Source: Candidatus Iainarchaeum sp. (GTDB lineage: Archaea; Iainarchaeota; Iainarchaeia; Iainarchaeales; DTGL01). From it: a DNA stretch of 23,707 nt. A model generated the notes under the pieces. It was given only the letters and a program-made list of their open reading frames with translations, was not told the DNA's origin and did no database searches. This document shows, piece after piece, positions 15,523-23,675 of this stretch (positions within the stretch are counted from its first letter, which is position 1; the number at the start of each line of letters is the position of its first letter). The position numbers were made by a program, and so were the translations under genes. Location of the stretch: NCBI GenBank assembly GCA_017608575.1, contig JAFCFP010000013.1, forward strand, positions 1 to 23,707, read 5' to 3'.

Positions 15523-17616
15523 ATGAGCAAAGGACAATCCGCAATAGAATTAATACTTATTCTTGCAATTTCAATGGTTGTTTTAACAACAATAATTTCT
15601 TATTCAAATGAAGCAATTGCTGGAATAAACCGTGAAAAGCAATTAAAAGAAGCACAAGAAACAGCAAATGAAATAGTCAGTGCAGCAAACGATGTTTACC
15701 ATCAAGGACCTGGCGCTAGAAAGAAAATTTTTTACAGAATTCCAAATGGAATAAATGAATCAAAAAGTGGAATTGAAGGCAAAAGCATTGTGCTCAATGT
15801 AAACGAAAGTGATGTTTATGCAAGCGCCGACGTATTGCTAAGCGGTTCACTGCCTTTATCCATTGGAGGTCACTGGATTTGGGTTGAAGCAAAAGAGGGT
15901 TATGTGAGTATTGGCTCTGAAAAAGTGGAATTGAACAAAACATCAATATATGTTTCAATGGTTCAAGATTCAAATGCAAAAAAAACAATCACTGTAACGA
16001 ACAATTCAAGCAAGTCAGCTCAAGTTACCATTGTTAAAACATGGCCGCATTCAAATGTTTCACTTGTAATTAGTTCTTCAAGTTTTTCACTGAATGCAGC
16101 TCAAGAAACCATTATTGATTTGAATTTTGCTTCCAATGCAAGCGCTTTAGGGGCTTATAGTGGTTCACTGCAATTCAATATCTGTTTTGGAAATGAAGAT
16201 CAAAATATTTTAGTTCCAGTAACAGTTGAAGTTGAAACTGTTTCTGGCAATTTAAGGCTTTTTCCAACTTCAAGCTCGCTAGTAGTATTAAGCAATGATT
16301 CTAATTCAAGTTCTTTTCAAGTGTGCAATACTGATTCTGCAACGATTTCAAATGTTTCTTTTTCCACTTCATCAAGTGATGCGGGAGACTGGATTGAATC
16401 AATTGCTTCAATTCCATTGCTTGCAGGCAATACGTGTGAGGAAAAAACATTCACTGTAAGTGTTCCGGCTGGAACTTCCCCTGGAAATTATTCTGGTACT
16501 ATTGCTGCTTCCAGTGGCTCAAAAAGTGATTCTCACACTGTCAATGTAACTGTGCCACTTGCACAGTCAAATTATTTTTCTTTTGATTGGGAGACTGCTA
16601 TATTCGCTGACTCAGGAAAAGATTTAGTGAATTGGATAATTGAAAACACTGGAAGTGGAACAATTACTATTTCACGAATAAAAGTTTCAAAGTGGACAGA
16701 AAGAGACCAGGACAATGCAATGATTTCAAGAGTGAAGCTGGATAACAGCACTGTGTGGAATGAAGGCGGTGGAAATGACGGCGAATGGCTTGACATTGAT
16801 GATTTTGAAATTTCCAGCGGAACATCTTATTCAAACCATAACAAAATTGAATTCAACAAAAATGTAAGCGATGACTATGAACAATTTATTATTACTTTTG
16901 AGTTCTCTGATGGCAGCATTTATTCAACAATTGCTTGGCCTGCTTATTATTTCCCTGATTTGTGGGAGCTTGCAGTGGACAAACCACAGCCAGTGGATTT
17001 CAGTACTGATATTAATTCCACTGCAAACACTTTTGGGGTTGGCGCAGGAAACGATGGCTGGGATTGGGAGTCCAATGTTTTCAGTTCAAATGATTCATGC
17101 GTTAGGTTTAATGCAGACCCAAATGATGACAATTCCATTTCGGATTCAACTGTTGGCTCGCAAAACAGGCTCAGAATCCAAATTGGCGATTATCAAAACC
17201 AATGCCAAAATGATGGACATGGCTCTGGAGCTTATGGAATACAATTTGAAATAACGCAAGAAATGTATAATGCTATTAGTGCGAGTGGAACAGCAACCCT
17301 TTACTTTGAATGGTGGTTTGATGACCATGGCTTGGACAATGATGATTCTGGTTGGATAAAAGCAATGTTTGGAAACTCTGCTGAAATGCATTATTTGGGT
17401 TCACAGAATGGTGGCACTGGTGATGATGATACTCCTGAAATAATTTATGACCGCAACCCAAATGATCATCAAGGAAGCAATAACATTGATGTTACAAGTT
17501 ATATTACTGCTCCGGGCACTTATTATTTGGAGTTAGGCGGCAAAGTGGCTGACTGGGAAAACAATGAATGGCTTGAAGCCGAATTTGACAACATTGATTT
17601 AGTGATTGAGGGATAA
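15523..17616 (+). CDS. Giant pilin-like surface protein with class III signal peptide and adhesin-like C terminus
   Basis: The N terminus is a textbook archaeal class III signal peptide: MSKG, then QSAIELILILAISM, with predicted cleavage after Gly4, Gln at +1, Glu at +5 and a hydrophobic helix that would pack into a filament core. The next ~110 residues resemble a pilin head. They are followed by two tandem beta-sandwich domains (about residues 137-240 and 245-345) ending in similar NYSGT/AYSGS strand motifs, like extracellular Ig-like or NEW3-type repeats. The final ~200 residues form a distinct domain rich in Asp, Asn, Gly and Trp (WDWES, FEWWFDDHG, LELGGKVADWENNEW), reminiscent of a jelly-roll or carbohydrate-binding module. 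About 15 N-glycosylation sequons are scattered through it. At 697 residues it is several times the length of ordinary archaeal pilins. Binding to another surface is inference. Confidence 0.8.
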   Translation: MSKGQSAIELILILAISMVVLTTIISYSNEAIAGINREKQLKEAQETANEIVSAANDVYHQGPGARKKIFYRIPNGINESKSGIEGKSIVLNVNESDVYASADVLLSGSLPLSIGGHWIWVEAKEGYVSIGSEKVELNKTSIYVSMVQDSNAKKTITVTNNSSKSAQVTIVKTWPHSNVSLVISSSSFSLNAAQETIIDLNFASNASALGAYSGSLQFNICFGNEDQNILVPVTVEVETVSGNLRLFPTSSSLVVLSNDSNSSSFQVCNTDSATISNVSFSTSSSDAGDWIESIASIPLLAGNTCEEKTFTVSVPAGTSPGNYSGTIAASSGSKSDSHTVNVTVPLAQSNYFSFDWETAIFADSGKDLVNWIIENTGSGTITISRIKVSKWTERDQDNAMISRVKLDNSTVWNEGGGNDGEWLDIDDFEISSGTSYSNHNKIEFNKNVSDDYEQFIITFEFSDGSIYSTIAWPAYYFPDLWELAVDKPQPVDFSTDINSTANTFGVGAGNDGWDWESNVFSSNDSCVRFNADPNDDNSISDSTVGSQNRLRIQIGDYQNQCQNDGHGSGAYGIQFEITQEMYNAISASGTATLYFEWWFDDHGLDNDDSGWIKAMFGNSAEMHYLGSQNGGTGDDDTPEIIYDRNPNDHQGSNNIDVTSYITAPGTYYLELGGKVADWENNEWLEAEFDNIDLVIEG

Positions 17617-17620
17617 TTAA

Positions 17621-18010
17621 ATGAAAAAAGGGCAGATAACGGTTGAATTCCTCATTGCAATAATATTCCTTGTTTTCATTTTTTCCTTTTCGCTTTTTGT
17701 TTTTGGTGAAAAAAATTCCGGTTTCACTTATTCCACAGAATCATTCACTGCAAAGTTGCTTGCTGAAGAACTGGCGGGAAAAATTAACGCTGCTTTTCTT
17801 GCAGGGAATGGCGCTGAAGTCTCACTGTTGTTGGAAAAAAAAGGGGATTTTAATGTTCTCGTTTCAAATGGAAGCGTTAAAGTGGAATTCCGCTCTGGCT
17901 ATGCGAGTGCAAAAATTTTAACCAAAAACACACCTTATTCAAAAATAAGGCTTGGAACAAAAATAAACATTAAAAACCAAAATGGAGTGATAGTGATTGA
18001 AAGCACTTAA
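17621..18010 (+). CDS. Pilin-like protein with class III signal peptide
   Basis: This 129-residue protein starts MKKG, then QITVEFLIAIIFLVFIF. That is a class III signal peptide with cleavage predicted after Gly4, Gln at +1 and Glu at +5, followed by one hydrophobic helix. The remaining ~95 residues are a small mixed alpha-beta head, with an amphipathic AKLLAEELAGKINAAF continuation of the helix and short beta strands at the end. The size and pattern are those of a major or minor archaeal pilin. The ATG follows GAGGGA by seven bases, and only four bases separate it from the giant pilin. The next gene starts inside its last codons. Of the four short proteins it has the most canonical signal peptide, so it is a fair candidate for a main filament subunit; that is inference. 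Confidence 0.82.
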   Translation: MKKGQITVEFLIAIIFLVFIFSFSLFVFGEKNSGFTYSTESFTAKLLAEELAGKINAAFLAGNGAEVSLLLEKKGDFNVLVSNGSVKVEFRSGYASAKILTKNTPYSKIRLGTKINIKNQNGVIVIEST

Positions 18011-18503
18011 AAACCAAAAAGGACAGATTTTTACCACCGATCTTTTAATGGCAAGCACTGTTTTTCTTTTCATTCTCGTGCTTTCAATTGTTTATTCAAA
18101 CCATGTTGCCCTGAGAGTTTATTCATGGGGAAAAGCAAACGAGCGAGAGAGCGCTGCATTGCTTGCGTCACGTGCTCTCGTGCTGTCAAAAGGAGAGCCA
18201 TCAAACTGGGAAATGCTGCCATTGGAAGACATTAATTCCATTGGATTGGTTGATTCAAAAAACGTTTTGTCTGTGGAAAAACTGCAAAGGCTTGTTGACT
18301 TGAATGCATTGCATTACCAAGAGGCAAAAGCATTAATTGGATTGGCAAAATACAATGCTTTAATAACAGTAAGCGATTTGAACAGCCAGCTCTTGGCAGA
18401 ATTTGGAATTGCTCCGGACAAAAACAGTGAAGTGTCAAGCTTTACGCGTCTGGCATTGGAGGGGAACAGGATAGTGCTCGTTAAAGTAAAGGTGTTTGAA
18501 TGA
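17997..18503 (+). CDS. Minor pilin-like protein
   Basis: This 168-residue protein begins MKALKNQKG, then QIFTTDLLMASTVFLFILVLS, a prepilin-like N terminus with Gln at +1 but Asp replacing Glu at about +6. One membrane helix follows, then a soluble domain of about 130 residues with Leu-rich helices (LDSKNVLSVEKLQRLVDL type) and a short C-terminal strand. The start is a TTG at 17997. An in-frame stop lies just before it and no internal Met precedes the signal sequence, so no other common start codon fits. It overlaps the previous gene by 14 bases and the next by four, so all are translated from one message. Archaeal clusters often carry several such divergent minor pilins for initiation or tip structure. 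Confidence 0.75.
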   Translation: MKALKNQKGQIFTTDLLMASTVFLFILVLSIVYSNHVALRVYSWGKANERESAALLASRALVLSKGEPSNWEMLPLEDINSIGLVDSKNVLSVEKLQRLVDLNALHYQEAKALIGLAKYNALITVSDLNSQLLAEFGIAPDKNSEVSSFTRLALEGNRIVLVKVKVFE

Positions 18504-18919
18504 AGCATGGCTTTGTTATTTCAATGGATGCAATGCTGGCACTGGCTGTAACATTCATTTTGTTTGTTAGTGCAACCGCTTATTTGGCTACAGTGAAATC
18601 AGAGGCAAAAAACAGTGCTTTTTTGAAGGATTTTTCAATGGATACAGCAACAGTGCTTGAAAAATCAGGAGAATTAAAAAGAGCAGTTAATGGCAGTGGT
18701 TCTGAAATAGCCAATACATTGAACCGCTTGCCTGAACCAATCTGCATTGAAGTGCAAATTTTTAATGCAAGCGATTTGCAGAATGCTGAAATAAGCGTGC
18801 TCAAAAACGGCTGCAATGCAAAGTATTTTGAGAAAGCGATTGCAAAAAGGGGATTTTATGCTGAAAGCAAGAGAACTTTTTATTTGGCAAAAATAAGTGC
18901 TTGGTATAAGGTGGCTTGA
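18500..18919 (+). CDS. Minor pilin-like protein with Phe at +1
   Basis: This 139-residue protein starts MKHG, then FVISMDAMLALAVTFILFVS. The short positive leader ending in Gly followed by a hydrophobic helix is the prepilin layout, but the residue after the predicted cut is Phe rather than Gln, and Asp stands near where Glu is expected. The soluble part (about 105 residues) has two cysteines (in PICIEVQ and KNGCNAK) that could form a disulfide, and ends in a beta-like YLAKISAWYKVA. It overlaps the gene before by four bases (ATGA) and abuts the gene after. I infer a minor pilin of the same filament. A simple single-pass membrane protein is the alternative. Confidence 0.72.
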   Translation: MKHGFVISMDAMLALAVTFILFVSATAYLATVKSEAKNSAFLKDFSMDTATVLEKSGELKRAVNGSGSEIANTLNRLPEPICIEVQIFNASDLQNAEISVLKNGCNAKYFEKAIAKRGFYAESKRTFYLAKISAWYKVA

Positions 18920-19792
18920 ATGAAAAAAGGCTTTGTTTTCACTGCAAGCGTTATTCTCATTGTTTTAATACTTGTACTTTTTGCTTCATTTTATGCCCAA
19001 AAAAACGCTGAAAGCGAGCGCCAAATATTGAAAACATCGGCAATTTTAAAGGCTGGATTTGCTGCTGATGATGTGGAAAGCGATTTGAATGAACTGCTCG
19101 GCTTAAAGACAAGCATTACACGGAACAATCCAGTAACTATAATTACAATTAATGATTCACTGCCTTCTTCACTACACTTTTCTAATTTTTCTGAGTGGAG
19201 TTCTTTTGTTTCTGGAAATTATGCCACACAGCAAAACGCATCCATTGTAATTAATGCAAGTGCTTTGGCTGATGGAAAAGCAGAATTGTTGTTTTCCAAT
19301 GGGTTAGAGTATGACCACCAATACTCCAACGACCAAAACTATGTAAAATTTTTCAATCCAAGCGGTAGCACTAACGCTGTAACCTTTGATGTAAATCTTG
19401 TCATTTCAGGTGCCCAATATGACAGTGAAAATTCAAATGCTTGGGTGTGCCCTCATGGAGGAGATGTAAATGTAAGGCTTAACTTAAAGGATGCTTTTGG
19501 CAGCACAATTGAAAGCGAATGCCAAATGCATGCACACCAAGAATATGAATACGAAATTGCTTTTGTTGGAAAGAATGGAAATGTAAAAGTAAAATTTGGC
19601 TCCATTGATGGAAACAATGGCTCACTTAAAATAGAAAACAATTTGGAGGACAGCGATGTGAATGTGAACATAATTTTGAGAACAGAACTGCCAAGATCAA
19701 TCAATCCAATAAAGGCATATTACAACGTTGACCTGAATTATGCACAGGCAGATGTTAACATTAACAAACTGCTTGAAGTAGCTGAAAATTAA
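18920..19792 (+). CDS. Pilin-like membrane-anchored surface protein
   Basis: This 290-residue protein starts MKKG, then FVFTASVILIVLILVLFASF, a prepilin-like N terminus with Phe at +1 and no acidic residue at +5. After the helix comes a long soluble region rich in Asn, Asp, Ser and Val with alternating strand patterns and about six N-glycosylation sequons. A pair of cysteines (WVCPHGGDV and ESECQMHAHQE) is accompanied by histidines, which could be a disulfide or a metal site. The final stretch (NPIKAYYNVDLNYAQADVNI) is repetitive and beta-like. The ATG follows AAGGTGG and abuts the previous stop. It closes the pilin series, 55 bases before the motor ATPase. It may be a minor pilin or a surface anchor. 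Confidence 0.72.
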   Translation: MKKGFVFTASVILIVLILVLFASFYAQKNAESERQILKTSAILKAGFAADDVESDLNELLGLKTSITRNNPVTIITINDSLPSSLHFSNFSEWSSFVSGNYATQQNASIVINASALADGKAELLFSNGLEYDHQYSNDQNYVKFFNPSGSTNAVTFDVNLVISGAQYDSENSNAWVCPHGGDVNVRLNLKDAFGSTIESECQMHAHQEYEYEIAFVGKNGNVKVKFGSIDGNNGSLKIENNLEDSDVNVNIILRTELPRSINPIKAYYNVDLNYAQADVNINKLLEVAEN

Positions 19793-19800
19793 GTGGAATA

Positions 19801-19842
19801 TATTTATTAAGGGGTAAAGGGATTATATAAGCAGAAAAGGTG
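19801..19842 (+). promoter_or_regulatory. TATA-like box and ribosome-binding site before the motor ATPase
   Basis: TATTTATTA (19801-19809) would start transcription near 19831, followed by AAAGGTG (19836-19842) five bases before the ATG at 19848. A second TATA-like TTATATAA (19823-19830) lies closer. This 55-base gap is the only clear break in the filament cluster, so the motor genes may be controlled separately from the pilins. Confidence 0.4.
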
Positions 19843-19847
19843 TTAAA

Positions 19848-21746
19848 ATGGCTAAAATTTTAAAAAAAGAATTCAAATGCACTGTTTGTGGCAGGCAGTT
19901 CAATTCAAGGATTGCGCTTGTAGGCCACATGAAAACCCATAAATCAAAGCCATTGGAAAAGAAAAAAAACACAAGAATAATAAGGGAAGGCAAAAAAATG
20001 TTTGTTGAAACGCCTATTGACAGAATAATGGCTTTAGTGCAAGAACACAAGCGCCTTTCCATTAAAGAGCTTTCAACTGCAACCGGCTTGAATGCTGAAA
20101 CAATTGAAAAAATGGGAAAACTGTTGGAGAAAAAAAAACTTGTGAACGTAAAATATCCCAGCATTCCCACAAAACAGCCATTTATTGAATTCGTTTCCGG
20201 GTTGCCTGAAGAGCCATTTCCGCACATAAAGGGCAGAACACTAAAAATCGAAAAATTCAAGGTTGACACCGTGCCGGCGGAAGCCCGAATTGTAAAGCCT
20301 TTTGGAGAGCAAAGACCGGCCTATGATATTTCAATTCCCTGCTTTGGTCCATACACTCAAGTATTCTTGGATTATCTGAGAGACCGCATTGCCGAAAAGG
20401 TCCCAATTGAAGTGGAGGAAATAACCGACGAAAAAAAAAGCAAGCTTCTCAAAAAAAGGTTTTTTGAAAAAGCCTATGAAGAACTGGAAAAATATTTTAG
20501 CACTGCAGACATTGAAATGAACAAAATTCTTGCAGGAATATTGCTGCATTCAATGTATGGCCTTGGAATAATTGAAATATTAATGGCAGACAATGAATTG
20601 GAGGAAATAGCAATAAATTCAGCAAAAACACCTGTTACTGTTTACCATAAAGAGTACGGCTGGCTCAAAACAAACATTTCAATGAAATCAGAGGAAGAAA
20701 TAGCAAATTATTCTGCTCAAATTGCACGCAAGGCTGGAAGGGAAATAACCAATTTGAATCCAATACTTGATGCTCACTTGATAACAGGCGACAGGGTGAA
20801 TGCATCACTTTCACCTATTTCCTCGCTTGGAAACACTATTACTATTAGGCGTTTTGCTCGAAAGCCGTGGACAATTGTTGACTTCATTGGAAAAAGCCAC
20901 ACAATGAATATTGAAATGGCTTCTCTTTTATGGCTTGCAATGCAGTACGAAATGAGCATTTTGATTGCCGGTGGCACAGCAAGTGGCAAAACATCCACAT
21001 TGAATTCATTGTGCGCTTTCATTCCAAGCTATCACAGAATTATTTCAATTGAGGATGTAAGAGAAATAATGCTTCCAGAGCACATGAAATGGAACTGGGT
21101 TCCAATGACAACGCGAAACCCAAACCCCGAGGGCCTTGGCGGCGTTGAAATGCTTGAATTAATGCAAACCTCTTTGAGAATGAGGCCTGACAGAATCATA
21201 TTGGGTGAAATCAGAAGGCAAAGGGAAGCCGAAGTATTATTTGAAGCAATGCACACAGGGCACAGCGTGTACAGTACACTGCACGCCAATTCAGCCCAAC
21301 AGGTTCTAAGAAGGCTTTTAGAGCCACCGATTGCATTGCCCTCACTGGAAGTAGCTGGACTGGACTTAATAGTAGTACAATACCGAGACAGAAAAACAAA
21401 CCGCCGCAGAACCTATGAAATAAGCGAAATAGAATCAGGCACCAGCAAAGACCAATTAACACTGAACACTATTTTTAAATGGGATCCACGTAACGATTCA
21501 TGGGAAACATTGAATCCAGCTGTAAAACTAATGGGGAATTTAAACCTTCACACTGGAATGACTGAAAAGGAAATAATAAAGGACCTTGAAGGCCGCGCAA
21601 CAGTGCTTAAATGGATGCTTAAAAAGAACTTGAATGATATTGATTCTGTTGGCGTTGTAATGACAAAATATTACGCTGATGCAAAAAAAGTAGTCCAGGC
21701 TGCAAAGAAAAACGCCAGTTTGGAATCGCTTTTAGGGGCTGAATGA
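19848..21746 (+). CDS. Type IV pilus/secretion ATPase with N-terminal C2H2 zinc finger
   Basis: The C-terminal ~500 residues are a TadA/FlaI/GspE-type hexameric ATPase that powers assembly of pilins from the cytoplasmic side. They contain Walker A GGTASGKT (about residue 374), an Asp box beginning ISIEDVREIML, Walker B RIILGEIRRQREAEVLFEAM and the His box HTGHSVYSTLHANSAQQ. Ahead of this are two extra modules. Residues 9-31 are a canonical C2H2 zinc finger (Cys11, Cys14, His27, His31, with Phe18 and Leu24 in the core positions), and residues 60-105 look like a winged helix (LSIKELSTATGLNAETIEKM, then a short wing). Usual family members begin directly with the N-terminal ATPase domain. The ATG follows AAAGGTG. 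Two TadC-like genes follow without a gap, giving a complete motor. The role of the zinc finger is unknown; interaction or regulation is likely. Confidence 0.9.
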   Translation: MAKILKKEFKCTVCGRQFNSRIALVGHMKTHKSKPLEKKKNTRIIREGKKMFVETPIDRIMALVQEHKRLSIKELSTATGLNAETIEKMGKLLEKKKLVNVKYPSIPTKQPFIEFVSGLPEEPFPHIKGRTLKIEKFKVDTVPAEARIVKPFGEQRPAYDISIPCFGPYTQVFLDYLRDRIAEKVPIEVEEITDEKKSKLLKKRFFEKAYEELEKYFSTADIEMNKILAGILLHSMYGLGIIEILMADNELEEIAINSAKTPVTVYHKEYGWLKTNISMKSEEEIANYSAQIARKAGREITNLNPILDAHLITGDRVNASLSPISSLGNTITIRRFARKPWTIVDFIGKSHTMNIEMASLLWLAMQYEMSILIAGGTASGKTSTLNSLCAFIPSYHRIISIEDVREIMLPEHMKWNWVPMTTRNPNPEGLGGVEMLELMQTSLRMRPDRIILGEIRRQREAEVLFEAMHTGHSVYSTLHANSAQQVLRRLLEPPIALPSLEVAGLDLIVVQYRDRKTNRRRTYEISEIESGTSKDQLTLNTIFKWDPRNDSWETLNPAVKLMGNLNLHTGMTEKEIIKDLEGRATVLKWMLKKNLNDIDSVGVVMTKYYADAKKVVQAAKKNASLESLLGAE

Positions 21747-22637
21747 ATGAGGGTCAAATTCCTTCTCTTCTCCATTGAAAAAGCTCAAAAAATTAATCCA
21801 AGGTTTGAATGGATTGGAAGAAAGCTTTCAAAATTATTTATTTCAACCAAATACAATCTAACCAGTGCTGGGCTGGAAATAGAAGCCGAAAAGTATCTCA
21901 CTGCCTGTTTTTTTTCAGCGCTAGTGTATTTTGTGGTTTTCTTTCTGCTTTTCTTTACACTGTTTTTTTTAAGGGACCATGCTTTTATTCCCAAAAACGC
22001 TTTGCTGGCTTTCGTGTTTGGGTTAGTGTTCTTTTTTGTTTTCTTTTTGTTGCATGTAATCTATCCAAAAATAATGTCCCAAAAACTTGCAACAAGCATT
22101 GACAACAGCCTTTTGTTTGCATTGAAATCAATGTATATCCAAGTGACCTCTGGCATAAGCCTTTACATGGCAATGATTAATGTTTCACAGTCAGATTATG
22201 GTGTTGTATCAAAAGAATTCGGAAAAGTTGTAAGGGAAATTTCAGCCGGTGAATCCGAGCCAAAAGCACTTGAAAAACTTGCATTAAAAACAAACTCAGA
22301 ACACTTAAAAAAAACATGCTGGCAGTTATTGAATTCTATTAGAAGCGGTGCTTCAGTGCAAGGCGCTCTGCAATCGATTGTTTTAATGCTTACACGCGAA
22401 CAGGAAAGAGCAATAAAAAATTATGCCGCTGAATTGAACATGTGGATTTTGATGTATTTGCTTTTGGCTGCAGCAATTCCAACGCTGGGAGTGACATTTT
22501 TGGTAATTCTTTCAACAATTGGCAACGCTTCAGTTGGTCCTGAACACATTATATTGATTGTATTAGCAGCTTTTGCAATTCAAATAATATTGATTGGATT
22601 TGTAAAAAACCGTGCTCCAAGGGTGTTTGTGCATTGA
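21747..22637 (+). CDS. TadC/FlaJ-like type IV pilus platform membrane protein (first)
   Basis: This 296-residue protein belongs to the type II secretion F superfamily, the inner-membrane platform that couples the ATPase to pilin insertion. It has an N-terminal cytoplasmic region, two strong hydrophobic helices (about residues 52-75 and 82-105) and a cytoplasmic T2SSF domain. That domain shows the typical ALKSMYIQVTSGISLYMAM, then EFGKVVREISAGES and a CWQLLNSIRSGASVQGAL repeat. Two more helices follow near the C terminus. The ATG abuts the stop of the ATPase gene, so the two are co-translated. Archaeal FlaJ proteins are longer and hold two such domains. Here the function is shared with the following gene, as in bacterial TadB and TadC. 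Confidence 0.88.
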   Translation: MRVKFLLFSIEKAQKINPRFEWIGRKLSKLFISTKYNLTSAGLEIEAEKYLTACFFSALVYFVVFFLLFFTLFFLRDHAFIPKNALLAFVFGLVFFFVFFLLHVIYPKIMSQKLATSIDNSLLFALKSMYIQVTSGISLYMAMINVSQSDYGVVSKEFGKVVREISAGESEPKALEKLALKTNSEHLKKTCWQLLNSIRSGASVQGALQSIVLMLTREQERAIKNYAAELNMWILMYLLLAAAIPTLGVTFLVILSTIGNASVGPEHIILIVLAAFAIQIILIGFVKNRAPRVFVH

Positions 22638-23662
22638 AGAGAAAAATTGAAAAATCATATAAAAGAATTTGTCGTGCTGCATGCAATTTGATCAGCCAAA
22701 AAACGAGAATTGAAAAAATTTATCCATTGTTTGTGTTTGCAGGAATCCGCTCTGATCCGGAAATTTATCTTGGAAAAAGAATCATTCTTGGCTTTCTTGC
22801 AGCAATGATTGGATTTCTTTCAGTTATTGCTCTGCAGCCAGTGAGGGCTTTGCTGCCAATTGCTTTCCTTTTACCTGCAGCGGTTGTTGCAGGCATTGCT
22901 TCTTTTTTGCTTGTGGCTTTTGCAAGCTATATGTTTGTTTATTACCTTATTGACAGCAGGAAAAAAATGGTTGAAGGCATTTTGCCTGATTTTTTATTGC
23001 TTGTGAGCAGCAATGTAAGCGCTGGAATGACTCCTTTTGCTGCTTTCAGGAATTCAGCAAGAAAGGAATTCGGTCCATTAAGTGAGGAAATAAAAATAGC
23101 TGCTTCAAAATCACTTGGCACTGAATCATTCAGTGAAGCATTAAAAGAGCTCTCTAAAACAATCGCTTCGGATTCATTGAGGGAAATTGTTTCCTTTTTT
23201 GCTCAATCACTGCGTTCTGGCGGAAAGATTGCAAAACTGCTTGAAACCACTGCAAAGGATTTAAGGCAAACGCAGGCATTGAAAAAAGAACTTTTGTCAA
23301 GTACAAGAATGTATGTAATGTTTGTAGTGTTTGTGGTAGTAATTGCTGCTCCAGTATTGCTCAGTGTTTCAGTGCAGTTTTTGGACATGATTTCTGCAAT
23401 TCAACAAGAGTCAATGACTTCAAGCATTGAAGGAATGGAAATGGGTTTTTTATCCACAAAATTAAGCATTGATTCCTCTTTTTTGGTTCTTGTTGCTTAT
23501 GCATTGCTTTCAGGAAACGCGGTTCTTTCAAGCCTCTTCATTGGAGTAATAAGCCAGGGAATGGCAAAAAATGGCTTGCGTTATTTTCCCTTGCTATTGG
23601 TTGTTTCATTAATTGTTTTCTTTGCTTCAAGGATTGCTTTCAGTGGCTTTATTCCAGCATAA
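22634..23662 (+). CDS. TadC/FlaJ-like type IV pilus platform membrane protein (second)
   Basis: This 342-residue protein is a second T2SSF-family platform subunit. Helices lie near residues 48-68 and 72-100. The cytoplasmic domain follows with LPDFLLLVSSNVSAGMTPFA, then RKEFGPLSEEIKIAA, LRSGGKIAKLLETTAKDL and a basic KKELLSSTRMY. At the end come helices MFVVFVVVIAAPVLLSVSV and two further ones. It starts with TTG at 22634, overlapping the previous stop by four bases (TTGA), and no better start fits the family. It completes the ATPase-platform set. The two platform proteins differ enough that they probably form a heteromeric complex. Confidence 0.88.
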   Translation: MKRKIEKSYKRICRAACNLISQKTRIEKIYPLFVFAGIRSDPEIYLGKRIILGFLAAMIGFLSVIALQPVRALLPIAFLLPAAVVAGIASFLLVAFASYMFVYYLIDSRKKMVEGILPDFLLLVSSNVSAGMTPFAAFRNSARKEFGPLSEEIKIAASKSLGTESFSEALKELSKTIASDSLREIVSFFAQSLRSGGKIAKLLETTAKDLRQTQALKKELLSSTRMYVMFVVFVVVIAAPVLLSVSVQFLDMISAIQQESMTSSIEGMEMGFLSTKLSIDSSFLVLVAYALLSGNAVLSSLFIGVISQGMAKNGLRYFPLLLVVSLIVFFASRIAFSGFIPA

Positions 23663-23675
23663 AAACAGGGAAAGG

